A DNA stretch of 64,000 bases, from NCBI RefSeq assembly GCF_027943255.1, contig NC_072897.1, forward strand, positions 46,288,044 through 46,352,043, in the 5' to 3' direction. Source of the DNA: Anastrepha obliqua (taxonomy: Eukaryota > Arthropoda > Insecta > Diptera > Tephritidae). Positions 1 through 10,759 of the stretch are shown here, piece after piece. Positions within the stretch are counted from its first letter, which is position 1. The number at the start of each line of letters is the position of its first letter. The position numbers were made by a program, and so were the translations under genes. Under the pieces are notes generated by a model that saw only the letters and a list, made by a program, of their open reading frames with translations, searched no databases and had not been told where the DNA came from.

Positions 1-419
1 ACAAATTTTATGAGTCCTAAATCAAGCTCTTGTTTGCGCTTTGACGTAGATTCATATGTTGTGTTTAAATATGTATCTATTTTACCAGAAGTGATTGACA
101 AATCGTTAACACGCTGACCGGGATGCGCACGCTTCAGGTGGTCAAATAAATTTGAGGTATTTCCGCTCGTCTTATACATTTTGCCGCAAGAGCGACACTT
201 TGCCGACATACCGTTGTTTATTTTTTCGAAATGGCCCCACACCGATGATCTTCCGACTCGCTGCCTTTTTGCTAGCTGGTTGTCCTGCTCAATTGCCTCA
301 ATGCTGCTGTCTTGTCCATCTTAACAAAGCACATGCATACATAACATAAATTTGTTACTTGCGTTGCTGAGCAGTAAATGGAACTTACCCTGTGAGTTTT
401 TCGAGAGAAATTTGTCCAT
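1..419 (-). CDS. hAT-superfamily transposase, N-terminal part (BED zinc finger), two exons, runs off the window
   Basis: Exon 1 is 419-389 and begins M-D-K-F-L-S-K, a common start of hAT transposases. A 69-bp intron (388-320) has a GTAAGT donor and a TTAAG acceptor. Exon 2 (319-1) continues in the same frame once the intron is removed. Exon 2 carries a BED finger: a W-x-H-F stretch, then C-R-S-C-G-K, then H-L-K-R-A-H about 20 residues later, giving the C-x2-C...H-x4-H ligand set. BED fingers in this family bind the transposon ends. The catalytic domain lies to the left of the window. I see no stop within the spliced reading, so this copy may be fairly young. The start is chosen because the spliced frame joins cleanly to the BED exon. 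The intron is inferred from splice signals and frame, not from a transcript. Confidence 0.8.
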
Positions 420-665
420 CCTTCCGCCACCAACACCAACGAAAATTTACCTACAAATAAACACTTATTTTAATATTTAATTACCTTTTACATATAAATG
501 TATTTCTTACCAAAATTTGCTGCCGACCTGCAAAGTTGCGCCAAAACAAGTGATGTGCAATGTATGGTAATGCCACTATCGATAGTGAACACTAACCATC
601 GATAGCGACGCAAAAATATAAAAATTCGATATATCGATAGTGCCATCGATAGTTTTACAGCTCTA
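420..665 (-). mobile_element. Right end of the hAT element: terminal inverted repeat and subterminal ATCGATAG sites
   Basis: Reading the minus strand from 665, the sequence begins TAGAGCTGTAAAACTATCG, which has the shape of a hAT terminus (YAGnG...). The following 8 bp outside (666-673) would be the target duplication, but the other end is outside the window. Between the terminus and the transposase start there are four ATCGATAG sites: 578-585, 598-605, 633-640 and 645-652. The first is inside a 14-bp perfect palindrome at 574-587. They probably serve as subterminal binding sites for the BED-finger transposase and/or as its promoter. Confidence 0.6.
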
Positions 666-1475
666 GTGTGTATTAGCACACCTTCGAGATGTATGAAAAT
701 TGCAAACATACACATTTCTTCGCTCCCCGCGCACTTTTGCGTATTAAGGGCAGAATATTAATAAATAACGGTAAACTTTCGATGAATAATTTTTAAAGCT
801 ATTGAAGTTATGAAATAAGACAGCTTTTAGTAAATTTAAAAGCCAATAAAGTGCGCAGAAGAATATTTGCAGGCAAAGTGTAAGTTGTATTCAAATATTA
901 ATCAGAATTTAATTTTTATTCTACAAAACCATCATACCAAACATTAACTGCCTATTTGATTTTAAAATATCAGGAATTCATGTAAATAAATAATCCACAT
1001 TTGACACAATTCACTTGTTTGAATTGAATTGTTTTTCATTGCCTTTCAGTGTCATTGCTTTTCTTGCTATCTTGCCGAAATATGTGTGTAGTGACAATGC
1101 TGAGAGAGAAACAAGTCATGCAAAAGCATGATTTGGTTTTCTCTCTAGCTGCTATTGCCTGTTACTGTTAGTTGAGAACAAAACACTGCATTGTTGTGTG
1201 AATTTAGCAAATGACTTGAAAGCACATATATGTCGACTTGTGCACCACTTTAATAGGTACACTACGTTTTTCCCCCATACGACATCAAATCAAATGCAAC
1301 ACGCTTGAATTTGGATCAACAGTAGATACCACTGTTCTTGGCGAAAATAAGGTGTCGCCAGCATCACACCGGTAACTGGTATTGTGTTGACGATATACGA
1401 AAATAATCAACGGAGCCTTTATTCATGTTACTTCGTTGGCATCTGAAAAATAACTGGTTGGGCGAATGTGTGAAT
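666..1475. other. AT-rich non-coding sequence
   Basis: No reading frame, RNA gene or transposon end recognised. It contains runs of A/T and a few short direct repeats only. Confidence 0.5.
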
Positions 1476-1736
1476 ATATCGCACCCTAAATACAAAAGGG
1501 GCACAACTCAAAATTTTCCACACTCGAGCTTGACTTGTTTACAGTAGCACAGAAAACAAACTATGTGACATATTATGCTGAAATTTGCCATGTAAGCTTA
1601 TAACAGTCCTACCAAAAAACAAAAAATGTATTTTTGCCATATGTCATCCGCGGACCGTTTTATTGATAACGTCTCCTTCATATTTGAGCAGAAGTACATT
1701 TTCAGTTGTGACCCTTTTGTATTTAGGGTGCGATAT
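1476..1736. mobile_element. Short non-autonomous DNA transposon (MITE), about 255 bp
   Basis: The left end CGCACCCTAAATACAAAAG (from 1480) is matched by its reverse complement ending at 1732. The match runs inward about 35 bp with two mismatches (…GGGxCACAACTxAAAAT). Both ends are flanked by ATAT, which is either a target duplication or an extension of the inverted repeat. There is no coding capacity inside. The superfamily is not assignable from the terminus alone. Confidence 0.75.
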
Positions 1737-1944
1737 GTGAAATGAATAAGCAGAGTTCTCAATGAATCTCCGATGACGTGGGAGCCGAAGCTACTCTTAC
1801 AATTTTGCTTCGGTTGGCCAACTCTAGTAATCTGTCATCCTTGGGTACTGTCAAAAACTTCGTTGCCTTCTTTTTCCTCTTGATTTGCGGGATAACCTCG
1901 TAAATGGTTTTAACAACAGTCGTTTCTTCTAACGAAAATTACAC

Positions 1945-2040
1945 ACTCCACTTGATCTTTCCAACACAAAGGAGGCCTTCCTTTACCGTCACTCACCGCA
2001 TCGAACACTCTCACGGCTGTATCGTGCGACATAAAGGAGT
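1945..2040 (-). mobile_element. Short fragment of the GAA-tailed LINE family
   Basis: About 90 bp resemble the reverse-transcriptase C-terminal region of the LINE seen at 60253-60930. The shared stretch covers the K-D-Q-V-E region through the F-D-A-V block, in the same orientation as that copy. It is too short and diverged to read as a protein. Confidence 0.5.
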
Positions 2041-2194
2041 TTCTGCATGTTTAGTACCAATATTATCGGTATACGTCAGCAATTGTACACTCTTAAAAAC
2101 ATGGTCACTCAGGATTGAACTAGCCTCAGCTTAAAGAAGTCACACGAAATGGGTCACCTTCTATGGAACGTTGTTTCATACTCAACCTCTAAGA

Positions 2195-2715
2195 GAAATC
2201 CTTCCAAATTTTGGAGGAAATATGGCACTCCAACAACATCAAAACATACTCAAAGGTCCAAATTTTTAACGCGTGCGTTAAGTCTGTGCTGTTGTACGGA
2301 TCGGAAACTTGGCTTGTGACATCGGCAACGAATGCAAAGCTGCAAGCGTTTATAAACAGGTGTCTGCGTAATATACTTAAGATATGGTGGCCAAGAGTTA
2401 TAACAAACGAGGAGCTCTGGAGAAGTACGCACCAAAATAGCATCAACAGTGAAATAAAGAAAAGAAAATATGGATGGACAGGGCATACTCTGCGAAAGGC
2501 TTCTGAGGAAATACCGTATGCCGCTTTGACTTGGAACCCGCAAGGAAGGAGAAGAAGGGGCAGACGAGTGTTGACTTGGCAAAGAACTATCCGCAATGAA
2601 ACTGGAAAATCGTTTAATGAACTGAGATTTATGTCTAGAAATAGAAATGTTTGAAATACTTTTGTTGAATCCTTAAGCTCCTAAAGGAGTATGGAACAAT
2701 AATAATAATTGCTCA
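2195..2715 (+). pseudogene. Non-LTR retrotransposon, C-terminal end of reverse transcriptase, 5'-truncated
   Basis: A 147-codon frame (2211-2654) matches the thumb and C-terminal part of RTE/BovB-like LINE reverse transcriptases. It shows S-V-L-L-Y-G-S-E-T-W, then F-I-N-R-C-L-R, N-E-E-L-W, and W-T-G-H-T-L-R-K followed by a basic G-R-R-R-R-G-R tail. The catalytic Y/F-x-D-D box lies upstream and is absent, so this is a dead 5'-truncated copy. It ends in an AAT repeat (2698-2708), consistent with the simple-repeat 3' tails of RTE-like elements. The clade call is from motif memory and is tentative; the LINE assignment itself is firm. Confidence 0.75.
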
Positions 2716-2991
2716 ATGTCATTTGACCTAACACGTTTTTTTTTTGTTAACGAAGGGGGAGTCTTTCATAGATACCGTCAACTTAGGCGGCATGCACGAT
2801 TCATATTGCTTGCTAAGGGTACACCTCATTCGGGACCACGCACAGTCAGTAATTTTCATACTGTCTGGACTTGCAAAACAGTACACCTGCGTACTAAACC
2901 CTTGAACTCCGTTTCCTCCACCACTCTCCCTGCGGAACTGCTTCAACGTATTACTTCGCAGGGCTGGTTAGCTATATAGCTTCGTCAATGT

Positions 2992-5925
2992 TTATCGGCT
3001 AAAGCGTCTCATTTGGTCAATATATCTGAGCTCTTTTTGAATTCTAGTAGCGTATGCAGCTACCTCTTCCCGCTTTTCTTCCGATTGCAACATGAACTCG
3101 ACTACGTCAGTTGCACTTGGAATTATTCTTGCTGTTATAAAACGTGGGCAGTGGAAACTGGTATGTTCCACGTCTTCTTCTACATTGATGCACACATGGC
3201 GGTAGGGGCTGTCATCATGCCTGAACCTATGCAGATATTTCCTAAAACCTCCATGTCCAGAAAGGAACTGTGTCACATGGTAGGTTGTATCTTCAAGACT
3301 CCGATTTAGCCATGGTCGCAAATCGGGAATCAGTTTATAGGTCCATCGCCCTTTACAGGAGGTATTCCATCGGTCTTGCCACCTTGTTAGTGACACAAGC
3401 AGCTCGTCTTCTCTCACCGCTTTTTTTATTTATTTCGGCATCCGCTGCACATCTGTCATAGACTCGCTTCATTTTACTCACGAGAATATCCGTTGGTATC
3501 ATACCAGCTATGACAAACGCCGCGTCATCCGATATTGTTCTGTAGCCGCAACATGCCCTTAGGGCACTTAGTCTATATACAGACATTAGCTTCCTTTTGT
3601 TATCCTTCAGTTTCGCCGCATTTTCCCAAACTGGGGCTGCATATAGGAGGACTGAAGTGGCCACATTTGCCTGCAATTTTCTCCTAGTAGACTTAGGACC
3701 ACCTATGTTAGGTAAGATCCTTGAGAGTGCCGCTTATATACTAGCGGTTTTCTCTACCACGTAGTCAATATAGGCCTTAAAATTTAACCTACAATCGATC
3801 ATAACTCCTTGGTATTTCAGAGCCGGTTGTGAGTGAACAATTTGCTCTCCCACTCTGATTCTCATATGCTCGACTTTTTTCCGACTTGTTATCGGAACCG
3901 CCTCCGTTTTTTGCTCTGCCAATTTGAGTCCCTCCTGTTCGAGCCAATCTTTCACTTGTTTTATCGCTCCATTTGTAATCTGTTCCACTTCCTGTATGTG
4001 CTTAGCCACCGTCACTATCGCTATATCATCCGCAAAGCCTATTATTCTTACCTCTCTGGATACCGGTAAGCGAAGGACTTTGTCGTACATGATATTCCAG
4101 AGGTACCAGCCAGCAGTAACTTTATACATTTTTGTTGCAGCACTGTTCATCATACATCAGTTCTCTAGGAGAAGTAACTCCTTAATATCCTGAGAAGATA
4201 CGGCGGAGTGCCAATTTCTTACAGGCTATTCAAGATGTGCCACCAACTTGCCGAATTAAAGGTATTTTTGACAACCAATGTGGTTACAGCACAGTATTCC
4301 TTGGTGCCCCAACGCCACCGCTTTCCTTCTATTGCCTTAATGGCCGTTTTGACAACCGTAGTAATTGCATCAATCGTCGAACGGTTTCTCCGGAAGCCAA
4401 ACTGCATGGTACTCAATGCTCCCTTCTCCTCTAGTATAGGCAATAGTCTATTGCAAATAATACGCTCTAGTATTTTGCCTATTGTGTCCAGTAGGCAAAT
4501 CGGCCGGTACGAGGACGGATCATCGGTTGCTCCTTTTCCTTTTGGTATCAACACAAGTCATTGCAATTTCCACTGTGTAGGAAAAACACCTTCGTCTAAG
4601 TATTTTTGTAGTACCGCAACAAATATTTCGGGACGCAAGCTGATAGCCGCCTTAAGGGCTACATTTGTTATGCCATCCGGCCCCGGTGCTTTTCGGACGC
4701 CGATTTTCTTGCACGCTTCCATTATCTCTAGTGCAGATACGACTGGAATCTGCTGGGTGTTTACGGTATCTGCAGATTCTAATCTATCTATACTCGGTCC
4801 CTGGGGAAATAGCGTCACTACAATTCGATTAAGCATAACTGGGCATACGACTGATGGAGCTCGTTTTCCCGCCAGTTTCTTTAATACCATTTTGTATGCA
4901 GTACCCCATGGGTTTATGTCCGCATCGTTGCACAGTTGCTTAAAGCTCTCGACTTTACTTCTTTTAATCGCTTCTTGTAATCCTTTCCTTGCCTTTCGAA
5001 AGTGCGCTAGCACCGTTTCATAGCAAGCTCTGCTCCTGGGCCTTTGCATTTTACGCCGCGATTGTAGGCAGATCCGTCTTAGTTGCGTTATCTCCTCAGT
5101 CCACCAATAGCAAGGCGCTCCTTGTCGGTTTTGCCTTCTTATTGGCATTGCCGCATCGCAAGCTTCAGACAAAATGCTCTTTAGATGTCGAGCTTGCTCA
5201 CTTGCTGTACCTCGCTCTAAACTTTGGTCGTTTAGTGCGTACTCAAAGGCCTCGGTGTCCATCTTTCTCTCATTCCACCTGGGTCCTACTGGCTTAGTTG
5301 CGCGTACTCTTTTATAGTATTCTTTGACAGTTCGAATAGAATTGCCTGATGGTCACTGTGAGTGAATTCCTCACTTACTCGCCACTTGATTTTCTGTAAA
5401 AGTGAACTGCTGACAAGTGTTAGATCAATAATAGATCCCGTACCGGATTTGTGATATGTAAGCGCGCAACTAATTTTTGGCGATACTAATGTCTACTCTA
5501 GCAATGGCTTCTAACAGGCTACGTCCTCTGGCGTTGGTAAGTCTACTACCCTACTCGGTAGCCCAGGCGTTGAAATCACCGCCAATTACTACTGGCGATC
5601 TAATTTCAACGTCCCGCGTGAGGTCATTTAGAAACGTTTCGAAGCGCCCTCGCGTCCATCTAGGCGGGGCATAGTAGCTATACATATAAATGTTGTCCAC
5701 TTTAGCTCTTACGAAGCCCTACACTTGATCATAAATCTCTTAGAGAGGGTGTTTGTGCGTCCAAATGACAGTTTCCATGGCTTTGTTGCAACACCATCTA
5801 GCGTCTTTTTTAACCCTAAATGGGTCGCATATTAAGACAACCTCTGCCCTCTGCTCTATTGACATCTGAGTAAGCAGGTCCTGTGCTGCTTTGCAGTGGT
5901 TTAAGTTAATCTGGATAACTCTCAT
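2992..5925 (-). pseudogene. R1-clade ORF2 (endonuclease plus reverse transcriptase), broken
   Basis: The frame starts at 5925 with M-R-V-I-Q-I-N-L-N-H-C-K-A-A, the typical first strand of the APE-type endonuclease. The EN-RT linker and RT follow in pieces at 5262-4558 (K-A-P-G-P-D-G-I), 4554-4219 (Y-R-P-I-C-L-L and Q-F-G-F-R-R-N-R-S-T), 4153-3734 (active-site box F-A-D-D near 4030) and 3676-3353. The last piece (3417-2992) has the R1-type C-terminal Cys/His motif ending H-x-x-F-H-C-P-R-F. The catalytic Asp pair is present, but at least four frameshifts separate the pieces. The long + strand frame at 4208-5023 is its antisense. Confidence 0.85.
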
Positions 5926-5929
5926 CTTC

Positions 5930-7290
5930 TTTGGTCGCTCAGAGCTCTCTTGAAAACTGGGCATCCACCACTGCCCGCTATGTGCTGAAAATTGGATTCC
6001 CCCCTGGCTTTGCAGTGCATAATTCTGGGTCCTTGCTGCATTCTTTCGCGATGTGGCCTTCCTCGCTGCACTTTCTATACTGTTTTGAGCGATCTGCTTT
6101 GTTTTTGCAGTCTCGCTGAATGTCTCCAAACTCTAAGCATTTAAAGCATCTTGTTAATATTAGGCGTTCACGGATCCGAGAATTTTATTCGCCTCTGTTG
6201 CTGTCAGGCTTAGGACTGCGGTCTGTGTTCCATGGAACGCCTTTCGTATGTTTACTACCTCTACAGTTGATGCCCCAATGTCGAATTGATCGCATATTGC
6301 GCTTATGATGTCTTCTTTAGTAGTGATCTCATCGATGTCTTTACACTCGAGAACATTTGTTTGTGTTAGGCTCCGTACCGCCCTTCGTTCTCCTTGTGTA
6401 TTGCCTATTATTGAGGTGAACTCCTTGGTTTGTTCACCCGCATTTGATAGCTGGATGAGTATTTCACCCTTTTGCGTTCGCCTTATTTTTGAGACCATTT
6501 TACCAAGTTCTCCGAGTTTGGGGTCGGATTTTACTGACTTCAGTATTTTCGCATAGGAAGTTTCACCCTTCGCTTCTATCACTATCGCGTCAGGTATAAC
6601 TCTCCTTGGTCTTGCATCCCTTGGCTTGGTTTTCTTAGCCACCGTTCTCCACTGAGTTGCATCCGCTTTTTGAGTTTCCCTCCGTGTGGTGGAGGTAGAT
6701 GGTGTTCCGGTAACTTGCTGTACGCCTTTTCTATTCTTCTTTCAATTTGGTCCGCTTGGGTTTTGGAGTCAAAACCGCACCATCCAGTTTCCTCTTGGGG
6801 TCTGGGTTGTGCCTTAGCCATGGGGATGTTTGTGAACCGCTGCTTTTCCTAATTACCTCCTTGGCTTTTTGGTCTCCCTGCTCAATGGCTGCCAGCTCGT
6901 ATAGTGCCCTGATACTCTCTATGGCATCTCTCATAGGCTGGTGTATAGAGCGCCTTTTGCCATCCTCCAGCATTTGAACTAGGCTACGTATTTACTCGCC
7001 TAGCCCGCAGAATACCGTTCGCTTACTATCCGCGCTGTCCACGATATTGCCTTTCATCGTCTCGAGTTCATTTTCGCGCGATACAGCAGCAAGAACGGGA
7101 GATCTGAGAGTTTTTGATGTCCTCCGGAATGCATTATCTTCCGCCAAATCGACCTTATTATCTCTACTGCCGTTATTGCTGCCGCATTTTTCTTTTGGTT
7201 CGTTGCCACTTAATATTGTTGTTGTTTTTGTATGTAGTTGTGTCTCCGTTTTAAAAGGGTCCCCACTCAGGTCCGTTATCTCTAATCCTA
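5930..7290 (-). pseudogene. R1-clade ORF1 (gag-like RNA-binding protein), broken
   Basis: The decayed frame reads through overlapping pieces at 7290-6985, 6973-6731, 6821-6582 and 6642-6160 and into 6150-5990. An in-frame stop lies near 6989. The central part (6642-6160) resembles the gag of R1/LOA elements. Zinc knuckles follow at about 6150-6010. The first reads C-F-K-C-L-E-F-G-D-I-Q-R-D-C, with Asp where His is expected. The second, Y-R-K-C-S-E-E-G-H-I-A-K-E-C, has lost its first Cys. ORF1 proteins coat the LINE RNA. The end overlaps the start of ORF2 in another frame, as is usual in this clade. Confidence 0.75.
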
Positions 7291-7450
7291 GTGTAGTTGC
7301 CTTATGATCCCATGGTTGTCTATACTACGTAGGGAGGCCATGCGAGGGTTGACACATGTCTTTATGGGTACATGCGTTCAGAGCCGGGTCAGCACTAACC
7401 AGGAAAAAATTCAACTGAAACTACACGACCAAGTGAATGGTGCCGCTTAG

Positions 7451-7740
7451 AGAGCGTTACCTGAGGCCTGCCAAGGTTTTAACCGGACGGGACCTAACTC
7501 GTGGATGAATCTTTTTGTGCTGAAGTCTAGTGCTGCAGACTACCATTTTTGGGCCGCCGGCCAAGTCAATTAGCCTCAGTACATTCAGTAATTTCTGAAA
7601 TAATTTTGCATCGTGCAATTTCAGGCACAGACACTCTATGCTAAAGTATGTGCACGAACAAAACATGAACGCATTTAGGAAATTCAACACACAACCGCAC
7701 TGTTAGTTCTGCCTTCTCCAAACTGGATAAAGAGGCATAG
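7451..7740. other. Unassigned sequence between two LINEs
   Basis: No motif recognised. It may include the 5' end of the R1-clade element or the target into which either LINE inserted. Confidence 0.4.
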
Positions 7741-7743
7741 CGA

Positions 7744-8495
7744 ATGGGTCTGGTTGTGAACGAGGACAAAACGAAGTACCTCCTGTCATCAAACAAACAG
7801 TCAGCGCACGCACATATCGCCACCCACGTCACTGTTGACAGTTTTGAATTCGAGGTTGTAAACGACTTCGTTTATTTCGGAACCAGCATTAACACCGATA
7901 ACAATGTCAGCGTAGAAATGCATCGTAGAATCTCTCTTGCAAACAAGTACTACTTTGGACTAAGTATGCAACTGAGTAGTAAAGTCCTCTTTCGACGAAC
8001 AAAACTAACACTCTACAAGACTCTCATCATGCCTGTCCTAACGTATGGCGCAGAAGCTTGGACGATGACAACATCCGATGAAGCGACGCTTGGAGTGTTT
8101 GAGAGAAAGATTTTGCGTAAGAGTTTTGGACCTTTGCACGTTGGCAGCGGCGAATATCGCAGACGATAGAACGATGAGCTGTATGAGCTTTACGACGACA
8201 TAGACATAGAAATAGCGCAGCGAATAAAGATCCAGCGGCTACGCTGGCTGGGTCATGTCGTCCGAATGGATACAAACGCTCCGGCTCTGAAAGTATTTGA
8301 TGCGGTACCAGCTGGTGGTAGTAGAGGAAGAGGAAGGCCTCCTCTGTGTTGAAAATATCAGGTGGAGAAGGACTTGGCTTCACTTGGTGTATCCAACTGC
8401 CGCCAGTTAGCACGAGAAAGAAACGACTGGCGCACTTTGTTAAACTCGGCCAAAATCACGTAAGCGGTTATCGCGCCAATTAAGAAGAAGAAGAT
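7744..8495 (+). pseudogene. GAA-tailed LINE, 5'-truncated 3' end (RT C-terminus)
   Basis: The frame begins in the RT just after the active-site box (N-E-D-K-T-K-Y-L-L). It continues through F-E-V-V-N-D-F-V-Y-F-G-T-S-I-N-T, R-R-T-K-L-T-L-Y-K-T-L-I, Y-G-A-E-A-W-T-M and W-L-G-H-V-V-R-M-D. In-frame stops occur at about 8167 and 8349. The 3' UTR is very short and ends in a conserved CGCGCCAATTA followed by a GAA repeat (8477-8493). Other copies are at 50955-51250, 51253-51665 and 60253-60930. No catalytic box remains. Clade is uncertain. Confidence 0.8.
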
Positions 8496-9155
8496 TTAAG
8501 AAATTAATGATGATTTTATATATTAATACTTAAACTGAAATTTCACTTAAAACATGTTAATTTTCTTTGTCATAGGCATGAGTCGTTTGTCCTGCTAATT
8601 TCCGTACCTGTGACATTTATATTGAAGACATATTTAGTTTTTTGTTGACATAACTTATCGAAAGCCTAGGATTTCTCTTAAAGGCTGAGAACACATTCTT
8701 TGCCTTGATTTGGGACACAAATCCTTTCTTTTTGGCACTATCAGAAGTTCTTTCAAAAGATAAACAATCGTTATATCATATAAGCACATGGGTAACGGTT
8801 AACTTCGGAAATTTTAGTTTTTTAGCGCTGTCGTTATGATTTTCCAGCTTTTTACGCAAAATAAACTCGCGATCGACTTGTTTCATTATTACTCGTTCCT
8901 ACACTAATTTTTACTTCTAAAAATTAATGACGCAAAAACATTAAAATTGGTCTAAGATTTTGAAATAGTCATAATTTTTTATTTTACAGTTATGATTAAC
9001 AGAGATACACTTGCTTACTGCTGTTTTCGCACACATACTTTACGTTACACATACCCACTTGGAAAACTTTATTGCTTGTCATTCTTCAAAAACTTTTGGC
9101 AATTGCATTTGTCCAACACAATCCCCGATGTTGCCATTTAACTTTAAAAAGAAAT
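8496..9155. other. AT-rich sequence, nothing recognised
   Basis: No long open frame, inverted repeat pair or known transposase or RT motif on either strand. Confidence 0.45.
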
Positions 9156-9262
9156 TATATATACATATATAAAATTTGAGCCTACATTCTTTATTCAGAG
9201 TTTGTCCGAACTCCTCCTCCAGTTTGTGGTGTGCGTCTTGATTATTGTTTCACAACTGCCAC
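9156..9262 (-). repeat. tRNA-derived SINE, 3' fragment (copy A)
   Basis: The stretch from 9176 to 9255 aligns with the 3' part of the SINE seen complete at 19129-19474. Shared blocks are TTTGTCCGAACTCCTCCTCC and GTGGTGTGCGTCTTGAT. An AT-rich (TATA) tail lies on the left. It is diverged and lacks the tRNA-like head. Confidence 0.6.
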
Positions 9263-9744
9263 TTCAAATGGTTGGTCGCCAATACAAATTAATCTTCTCA
9301 TAGACATTCACTCATTTGACTATTGTATGATTATGTAGGTTGGTATGCGATAGACGTGCAAAGGTGGTTTCTCGGATAAAACTTCTCGTGATTGATGATG
9401 CATTATTTCTACTGAAGCCAATTAATATAATTATTTTTACTCTCGTAAGCTTATAGATGTCGGTTATTGGAAGAAAAAAATATTAACGAAATGCTTGATA
9501 GTTTCTTCGCCATCACCTAGGCGGCAATTGCTGTAACCTCTGTCTGTTTCGGCAGTTCTCTATGTCGCTGCTACAATTCCAATGTCGTTTGTGCTTAGTC
9601 TATTCAGTGAATATGTTTCCTTCATTAGGGTAAGGTACTCTTGTAGGATAATTACACGTTTGAATATCTGACCATCTTTTCTTATATACATACATATATA
9701 AGCTGGGAATAAAATAAATTCATTAATTTTGCGTAAAATGTTTG

Positions 9745-9970
9745 CGCAAATGGTTTAAAACTGTTTTGCGATCTTTAGCTCTTGGGCGATGCTACGACCA
9801 CTAACATGCCGGTCAACTTCGAATATTTATACGATTTCATTGACATTATCTTAAACGAATTCGACTTAACCGTAATTCCTCTTAATTAGTTGTTACAGTA
9901 TAGGCACCATAAACACCAGTCACAATTTCAGTGGCCTGGCTTGTATTTTTCGCCTTTATCAAAGAAAAAA
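9745..9970 (-). pseudogene. mariner transposase, N-terminal remnant
   Basis: Minus-strand pieces read F-D-K-G-E-N-T-S-Q-A-T-E-I-V-T-G-V-Y-G (about 9960-9905) and V-D-R-H-V-S-G-R-S-I-A-Q-E-L-K-I (about 9830-9780). These are the two helix-turn-helix regions of mauritiana/cecropia-type mariner transposases. About 30 codons between them and the whole catalytic domain are missing. Termini were not found. Confidence 0.6.
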
Positions 9971-10149
9971 AGTGTACTACCGGCTTACATTGTTAACACT
10001 CTGTAATTCACAACTGCAATAAAAAACAGCAAAATAATCGAGACTTTACGAGATATCGATCATTACAGCCATCTACGCAGAAAATAAGCTATTTATTTTT
10101 CCCCATACTAATACTAATTGTAATCATTAGTGTAATTGTATATCTATTT

Positions 10150-10351
10150 CAATTCATCCGAAAGATTATCAGTGAGCTTCACATTCATACATATAGCGTT
10201 TTATATGCATAACTTATTTATTTTTTTAATAAAATAAACGTGTTTGTTATCAATTCATCCGAAAGATTATCAGTGAGCTTCACATTCATACAGATAGCGT
10301 TTTATATGCATTATTTATTTATTTTTTTAATAAAATAAACGTGTTTGTTAT
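10150..10351 (+). repeat. Tandem duplication, two copies of a 101-bp unit
   Basis: The unit starting CAATTCATCCGAAAG at 10150 is repeated exactly 101 bp later at 10251. The two copies differ at only three or so positions (for example CATATAG versus CAGATAG, and a short AAC/TAT difference). The low divergence implies a recent local duplication. Confidence 0.9.
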
Positions 10352-10758
10352 CAGTTCCTAGTACAGCAGGAAAATCAGAAAATCAAGTGGAGAAAATTCC
10401 CAGCTTGATCAATGCTCCATGTCAATGTTCACACCATGTACAAGTAAGATCGACCCAACGATCTCTATTAACTACCAAAACAAGCAATAAATTGATGTGT
10501 GAAGGGGCCATATAATAGTGAAAATATAATTAATCGGGGGAAGAGAAACGGCAAAGCATTGTCAATGTCAGCCGGACAACCCGTGCTGATGGTGTGCTTA
10601 AAATTATTTGAAAAATTTCTCATTCTGTTGCACCCGATTATTTCGTTCTGAATCTCATCTGATAGCTATGCAGATGAGCTGAGCAGGGCAGCTATGAGGT
10701 GTCTACTCCAAGCAGAGAGGATTCGGGACTCTTGATATTAATCACGGTTTGAACCAGA
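10352..10758. other. Unassigned sequence
   Basis: No recognisable coding or repeat signal. It may include the lost 5' part of the mariner that follows. Confidence 0.4.
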
Positions 10759-10759
10759 C

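Larger units (their letters stand above)
2741..7450 (-). mobile_element. R1-clade non-LTR retrotransposon, near full length but decayed
   Basis: One continuous minus-strand element runs from gag (about 7290) through endonuclease (from 5925), reverse transcriptase (about 4900-3400) and a C-terminal zinc-knuckle region (about 3000-3420). The run of T at 2739-2748 on the + strand would be its poly(A) tail. The 5' end is not sharply defined; 7300-7450 is the probable 5' UTR. Neither target duplication nor terminal repeats are visible. Frameshifts and stops throughout show that it is inactive. Confidence 0.8.

Noticed and set aside
4208..5023. A 271-codon open frame on the + strand
   Set aside because: It is the antisense of the R1-clade reverse transcriptase, which reads clearly on the minus strand with K-A-P-G-P-D-G-I and Q-F-G-F-R-R motifs.
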